From: Phallusia fumigata
Lineage: Eukaryota; Chordata; Ascidiacea; Phlebobranchia; Ascidiidae
Length of the DNA stretch: 57,452 nt
NCBI GenBank assembly: GCA_008931825.1
Contig: QXVZ01001515.1
Span: 40,258-97,709, forward strand
Direction: 5' to 3'
Shown here: positions 51,601-57,452 of the stretch, piece after piece
How the letters are laid out: every line of letters starts with the position of its first letter
Position numbering within the stretch: the first letter of the stretch is position 1
Program-made: the position numbers and the translations under genes
The notes under the pieces: generated by a model
Told to the model about the DNA's origin: nothing
Seen by the model: only the letters and a program-made list of their open reading frames with translations
The model's database searches: none

Positions 51601-54600
51601 TTTTTTATATTTGACAATGTTGTCACACAGTTTGCTGTTGGAACCGGCTTCAAAAGTTACCCCTAAATTGAAAACTTCAAAAGTAAAGCTTTGTTCTAAC
51701 TCTGATTCCAGTGAACAACTGAATATTTCAGGTATTTTTGACAATTACAAAATTTGACTTTGTGACAAAATTCATTATTTTTTTTGTTTTAAGGTTCATA
51801 TCCATGTCTTGGTTGCAAAGAAAATATTGGATTGCTTATTGAATCCCAAACCTTAAGCCACTTTGGTGTGTGGATATTAGTCACACTTTGTCCTCCACAG
51901 AAAACCACCAACCAGGTGAAATTTTGTATTTAATAACATAACTTTAATGTGTTCAAAGATTATTCATCTTAAACAGGAATCTGCCAAAAGATTGTTGGCT
52001 GCTGTTGTATCCTGGTATGCAAGCAACTCAAGACTAGAATCAGGTTTGTAGATTAGACTGTTTAAAATCAATTTAATGTTAGTTCAAAGCATTTTTAAAA
52101 CAACATGGTTAAAATGCAATAATTTTTTTACTACAAGCAAATTTTTGGGGAATTACATTTTTAATTGAAGTGTTAAAGCATTTTGGTTCCAGATTATCAT
52201 AACTTTTAGCAAAAATATTACTTTCGAAAGCATGTTGCTTTTTGGGCCAGGATATTTTTGATAAGAGTTATTGAACTAACTTTTCCTAAAAAAAACTTGT
52301 TTAAGTACAAACATAAACAACACCTTTTGTGTCACAGATGAGTTAGGAAATAGATTGGAGAGTTTAAAACAACAGGTTTTTTATTCAGCCATTGTATTGA
52401 TGTTGTTTAGTACTGTTTTTCTACAAAGACCATGCATTTTGTTTTTGTCAATCCCTAAATATATAGCTGTTCCTGCATGCATCTATGATTTTAATGTTAT
52501 GCGATTAACTCATTTTTGTGCTTAGTTTAAAATGTGGTATTATATTTTTGGTTGTTAAAACAATGATTTAAACCCCTGTGAATTTTAGTATTTGGAAAGT
52601 TGGTTGTTGGAAATGTCTTCTATTCACTTCAAAGCATTTTTGTCAGTGTTGTTGCCACAGCCATCAGCTGAATGCAGAGCAGCTGGACACTGGTAATTAT
52701 GGGTCCTCTTCCTGATGTGGGCACATATTGTTTTTACTCTTTTTAATTTATTTTTTATTTTGTTTCCCCCCTGGAGCTTATCCATGTATATTTGACTTTC
52801 AATGTTTGGCGAATTTGGATAAAACTTACAAAGCTGGTAGATACCCAATAGCCCCTGTGGTTGCGCCACTAGCACCTTATAGTAGGAAAAAATATTTCTG
52901 TGGTGTGTCCATGTCCTTTTTAGCATGACATGTTGCCATAGCCCAAGTGGTTACCTGTAGGGTTAGTTTGGATATCAATAACCTTTACCATCCAGATAAC
53001 CGATAATCAGTTCAAACATACATGCTGTTATAAGGCCATTTTTTTGTTATAAGTGTAATTTAATTTTTTCATTATTCAGCATGTAGACTACACTTTGCCC
53101 AACTTCACAGAGTAAAATCTGGCTCACTTTTACAGCACACTGAAACCCCTATAGTGAAACAAACAGAAAATATTTATCTGCGTCACAAGTATTGGGCATT
53201 CATTTCTCACTGTCTGCTCCTTTCGTGTCACTAGTCAGAATATCAAACTATCAAACTTAAAGTTAGCTTTTTTTGGCATTTCCGTGTCAAAAGTCAGAAA
53301 AAGTACAATTTGTGTAAATGAGACACTAGTGTAAAATTAGCAAACTCGTGACCCCTTGTTTGGGAAAAAATATCTGCTACATTTTGTACATGTAACTATG
53401 AAAATGCATGATCTAAAACTTGTTTGAGGATAATCATGACATAAAAATCGTGGGACCCAATGTAAAGATTGTGAGGAATATAGATATTTTTTAATTAAGT
53501 GATTGTATACATAGAATAGTAATATGGAGAAAGCTACTCTTCTTGTAGGTTCTGCCAATGCACTAAATTTGTTTCCAAAACTTTCAGGGATGCCATCAAA
53601 CCAATGTGGCGGCATTATCAGGATGCGTTGTCTCTTATTACCTGTCTCTCGTCATACTCAATTATCAGGTTCTTGTAGTAAAATGTCGATGTACTGTTAG
53701 GGCATTGTTTTTGGTAAAACTTTATTTCCATTAAAATATTTGCACAGAAAAGAAATCTGGGATTGCCTCATACCAGCCTGGATGACAGCTTTATCATCCA
53801 ACCTCTGCCTGTCTGAATTAAAGCAGTTAAAGCCAGTTTTAAAGTAAGCATTTGTTCTGTACAGCACCCTATAGTTATGGATCCCATTTTGTTATAATAT
53901 GCAAAGGAAATTAGGGACCTAATTTATCTGTAATGATTTCTGTTTGCTTAATAATACACGCACCGCTGCAACATGCCTTCTAATGCTTCAAGCAATAAAA
54001 TGTGATATTTTACCTACTTTTTATATGTATCCTTTTTAAATTATGTAGTAGTGTATACGCAATGGCAGTATGGCGAATAGCACCTTTTGCTTTGTTCCAG
54101 AAATTTGTTTAGTATATGTTATTACCTGTTTATAAATAATCACAGTGCTTTATTGGATGTTGATTTATCTCCATTACCATTTGATGCCGAGAAGGTTTTC
54201 GAGTTTGTACTAAAACATTTCCACAGTCCTCGAGTGTGGCAGCATCAACAGGCTTTGTGTTGGCTGCAGGTATAGTAATCACATGTGTTCAGGCAAATAA
54301 AATGATAAAATATGAATGAATATTTAATTTCCACAAGTTCATGCAATAATTGGGTCAGGTAACCAGGTAACCCAATGTAAAATAAGGTTGTAATGTCACT
54401 GAAAAGAAGGTATTTAGAAGTCAAAACCTTTGATTAGAAGAACTGATACTGTGGAGAGGCTGTTCCAGTGCTTTTTAGTGACTCAAAAAAAAAATTCAAA
54501 GACCCTAAATTGTAGCATGTTCATACAATGTTTTCTACACATAGTTATTCCAAACAACATGTGTCTAATGAACATGTGTAACATTTTTAACTTTGTGTTA

Positions 54601-57330
54601 TGTTTTAAAGATTTTTTGTGATGTGGACGTCATTATTCCATTGAATATTTTGTTGGACACATTCAATTCAGCTGATGAATGTCTTGGATTTTCTACAGAG
54701 AAAAAAAATGAAATGGTATATATAGTCATGAAAGTAAAGTAAAACTAGCATAATAACATTGATCATGTCAACACTTTTTAAACATGCAACTATTGTATAA
54801 AGTAAAAGACAAACTCCCCCGGTTAATGACTTACAGATGATAAGCACACCATCACTGCTTTTAAAAACATTCAGCCGTGTAGGATACTAAAAAGTCTAAT
54901 TGTTAAGTAAATATATTGAACTATGTGCACCTGAAATGCATTTACCAAGACATGCTGTCGTTATAGCTATGTGTGAAGAGGGTGAAAAATGTTTATGAGT
55001 AAATAGCTCAACACTATCTGAAATGTACTACTAAAAGTTGCACGATCAATAACGCATCTGAATTTTTGCTCCAACCACATGGTGATACTCCTGTTACTTC
55101 CTAAATAAGGAACCAAATGCGGCTGTGTTGGTGTTGCTTCTTATTGTGTGTGAATGCTACATGATTTCACACTAACTAAAGACAAATAGCCCATGTTTAC
55201 ACACAGTTGTAGACACAATAATATTTCTTCACATTATTTGATGGAAATGCCAAATTCTAATTTGAATCCTTAAGGCTCAAACATACCTAACCTTGAGTAA
55301 TCTTTGCTTTTTATCAATTTATATTTTCTGTTAAAACCAACTGTTATTTAAAGCATGCTTATTTATGGCCTTGTAGGTTGGAATGAATGCAAGTTCTCAA
55401 TGGAATGTTGGTGCAAATTGTGATGAACAATCAGAACAGGAAGAAATAAGCGTTAATCTTGAACATTTTCATCATTTTTGTTTTCCTGTTCAACTAGTGA
55501 TAAAATTGGTGAAAGTATGTTGTTTTTACTCTGTATGTTTTTTTCCCTGCTTATTTTCTCATACAATTTTGATAGTAAATGTTTGCCAATTTGGTTGAAA
55601 ATTTCACAACTGATGGAAATGGATATGTCAAGTTGGTGTGTTATCTGTTATGCTTGGCTCCAATAGGGTAAAAAAATATTAGTTCATGGTCACAACTTTG
55701 AATAGTTTTTGTGTGGGCTAGAAAAAAAGGAAACCGTGCAAGCTACCAACTTATTGTTTAGTTTTTATGCAAGCCTAGTTAAGACTTTTTGCGATGTCTA
55801 ATTCAGATGGAACTTTTCTAAGTTCTTGTTTAGTTCACTATATGTGTTGTGGGTTTGCCTTGTCCCAAAGTGTCAAACTGTTTGCGTGACCGCAATTTTG
55901 GCAAATTAATAATTGTACTTATGGGGATGTTTATAAATCATGCCATAAAAGTAAAGTTAACTTGGGGAACAGTGTAAAGTAACATAGCAAACGTATTTTA
56001 TTTTGTGATATTCCTCTGTCTCAAATGACAATATGCTTTCTTCTGTTTGTATTAACTGGTAGTATTTTTTTAGATTTTACATCACTTGGTGAAGGAGACT
56101 GATGCTTTTAACCATATAACACATTGCATATCAAAGCTTTGTTTGAATGGTCGGGTTTTACAAGTTATTTCACAAATTTCCCAGCCTTGCATCAAGCACT
56201 TTGAGCGACAGCTGCTTTTTCCAATGTAAGTTTTTCCTGTGGATTAATGTTGGTTATCCTAGTTTAAACAACACATCATTGTTTTTTCAAAAAAATGTCA
56301 ACTGTAAATTTTCTCTTTAATAACCTGATTTTACCGGAAATGCCTTGATCTTGTTTCTGTAGGTTATGGAAACAACTTAAACATATCAACCAAGCTTCAC
56401 ATATCGTTCCTGTACTAATGAGGGGAATTATTATCAGTGAGACCGCCTTTTGTACAGTAATGTCTTTACTAAACAAATCATTTAGTTCTGTTGATGGTGA
56501 ACCAATTCAAGCAGGCATTGATGGGTGGTATGAGCAGTTTGGTGCAAGTAAGCAATTATATTTTTTACCTTGTATAAACTATATTTAATATATTGTGGTT
56601 TGCAGTTCATCAAATTCAGGCCCTTTTGATGTTTACTGACATTGCTTTGGTACCTTTTCGATCTCGTTTATCTCATATTGTTGCATATTCAGCATGTCTT
56701 ATTTTATCAATGGTAGATGAACCCAGAGGAGCCAAATGCACCAAGGCCATGTTTGTGCTTGATGCATTAAGTATTGACAATTTGAAGGTATAAAATTGTC
56801 ATCTTTAAAGAATAGGATAATCTACACTTGTGTCATGCCTTATTTAGAACTCCAAATTTAACTAATGAAGTCGAAAGAGTGTATGTAAGAAATTAAGTGA
56901 AAGTTCTTGTTGGGTTTTGTAGGTAGTATGCCAGAGTTTGCAACATGAATTTGATGAGTCAGTTGAAGATCGAATGTTTGTCTTGTCCCAACTGCTGTTG
57001 CTTAACAAGCTTCGTCCAGATTGTGAAGCACTTTCATGTGCATTTCTATCGCATTGCATGGACATTCTTGCGGCTGAGTCAGTTATTCATCGCAACCTTA
57101 ATAAATCTTTTCCATTTCCTGCAAGTATGACATTTACTTTCTTCCTAAAGACAACACAATGTCCATGTTATTTTCCTTGTGCATTTATGTTTGTCAAGAT
57201 GCCTGCAGCCAAAAATCACTTCTTCATGATGAGGAACTGTCTGTACAAATAGCTCGGGCACGTTGCAACATGAATAACAGCATTACATTGAAGGAAAGAA
57301 TCTCAAAAAGTCAGTTGTTTGCAACATTGG
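45637..57330 (+). CDS. UNC79: UNC79 homologue (NALCN channelosome subunit), N-terminal ~1000 codons, continues beyond window
   Basis: Large auxiliary subunit of the NALCN sodium-leak channel complex. Exons: 45637-45658, 45815-45935, 48495-48628, 48839-49018, 49085-49230, 49348-49474, 50113-50198, 50328-50411, 50831-51105, 51631-51731, 51794-51915, 51977-52043, 52338-52375, 52589-52692, 53588-53668, 53748-53843, 54146-54269, 54611-54715, 55377-55514, 56074-56225, 56363-56547, 56606-56787, 56923-57124, 57199-57330. Every phase carries. The start was chosen because MSSRAEIFATKVKCLEDFH aligns with the human N-terminus. Other matches: CNTLKFFETCLL, LSNYPSLDY, AVQLLFHYWPQLHPS, APPLYLCHSC, SHFGVWILVTLCPP, EIWDCLIPAWM, LSPLPF, and DRMFVLSQLLLLNKL followed by NKSFPFPA. 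The Cys cluster at 50328-51105 corresponds to the vertebrate one but carries an insertion. One exon of ~25 residues may be hidden by the N at 50104. The donor after exon 1 (gttcgt) is weak. Confidence 0.93.
45936..48494 (+). other. Large UNC79 intron 2, no exon recognised
   Basis: The flanking exons join in phase. Vertebrate UNC79 has about 50 additional linker residues at this point, so a small exon could hide here, but none was identified. The intron contains the inverted dispersed repeat near 46.2 kb and an AT dinucleotide run near 46453. Confidence 0.5.
46120..46275. repeat. Dispersed repeat, inverted copy of 34400-34560
   Basis: Reverse complement of the element at 34400-34560, including accatcacaatcatgacaaa and the gtttaaaccagttgtttgtact block. 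It lies in UNC79 intron 2 beside a ggggtgaca-rich stretch (46080-46145). Confidence 0.6.
49515..50103 (+). repeat. Best copy of the dispersed repeat: hairpin head plus GATATGGTCATG tandem modules
   Basis: The head is an 11-base inverted repeat, TGTGTCCCCTT / AAGGGGACACA (49520-49530 and 49536-49546). It is followed by a T-rich block, a ctgcagcttgtccatgcac segment, then tandem modules of about 140 bases. Each module contains gatttggatgaaactttcac, tggtagatatggtcatgg and a cccactagccccc-taaaatgggg element. The third and fourth modules shift to tttggacagtttgtataa. It lies in a UNC79 intron and abuts the N at 50104. Confidence 0.7.
50104..50104. other. Assembly gap (N) at an UNC79 intron-exon boundary
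   Basis: The N follows the tandem-repeat modules and precedes the exon at 50113 by only nine bases. A stretch of about 25 residues present in vertebrate UNC79 between LFHYWPQL and AVTMLLDP is missing here. Repeat-induced collapse hiding a small exon is plausible. Confidence 0.5.
52698..52960 (+). repeat. Dispersed repeat copy in UNC79
   Basis: It has the degenerate hairpin head (gggtcctcttcctgatgtgggcaca) directly after the donor of exon 52589-52692. A cccctggagcttatccatgta segment and a module with aatttggataaaacttacaaagctgg follow. Confidence 0.6.
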
Positions 57331-57404
57331 GTAAATATAATAGGATTTTTTTGTTGGGGTAGCTTGATCACATACATTTAAAATCTTATGTTTCTGATTT
57401 GGAT

Positions 57405-57452
57405 AATTATGGGTCCCCTTCCATGAAGGGGACACATTGTTTTTACTCTGTT
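57405..57452 (+). repeat. Start of another dispersed repeat copy, cut by the window edge
   Basis: The intact head hairpin GTCCCCTTC-cat-GAAGGGGAC at 57413-57433 is followed by acattgtttttactctg, the same start as the copy at 49515. It sits right after the last visible UNC79 exon. Confidence 0.6.

Overview
This is eukaryotic, intron-rich, AT-rich DNA. Introns are mostly short, genes sit close together, and one-base N gaps are flanked by near-identical but polymorphic sequence. With chordate-type orthologues (RREB1, BRAT1, Sp family, beta-tubulin, INPP5E, torsin, UNC79) this points to a tunicate, most likely Ciona. The species is an inference; the gene identities come from translated exons.

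Layout. (1) 507-11259, minus: a 24-exon RREB1/hindsight-type zinc-finger transcription factor that runs off the left edge. (2) 12060-14984, plus: a BRAT1 orthologue, head-to-head with RREB1. Its first exon appears twice around an N gap and its middle is missing. (3) 15.0-20.1 kb: gene-free, with a dispersed repeat and a 139-bp tandem array carrying CRE sites. (4) 20120-21462, plus: a very small Sp5/Sp8-type factor in five exons. (5) 21.5-24.9 kb: gene-free, with decayed coding-like sequence. (6) 24904-26829, minus: a complete beta-tubulin gene in six exons. (7) 28083-35254, minus: a ten-exon INPP5E-type phosphoinositide 5-phosphatase ending in a CaaX box. (8) 38558-42539, plus: a torsin AAA+ ATPase with its last two exons partly duplicated around an N gap. 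(9) 45637-57330, plus: the N-terminal ~1000 codons of UNC79, the NALCN-channel auxiliary subunit, running off the right edge.

Exon borders were placed by hand from GT/AG sites. They are supported by reading phase carrying correctly across almost every junction and by similarity to the vertebrate proteins. There is no operon-like logic: the genes are functionally unrelated neighbours (two transcription regulators, an Integrator-nuclease partner, cytoskeleton, cilium lipid signalling, ER/nuclear-envelope ATPase, ion-channel subunit).

Points most worth a second look: a FOG/SALL-type NuRD-recruiting start (MSRRKQ) and a CXC-like cysteine cluster on the RREB1 orthologue; an Sp factor whose first finger lacks its last zinc ligand; a BRAT1 that keeps the terminal Asp-Cys-Tyr tail; an INPP5E CaaX box predicting geranylgeranyl instead of farnesyl; and two torsin exon copies that differ by nine substitutions, all amino-acid changing.
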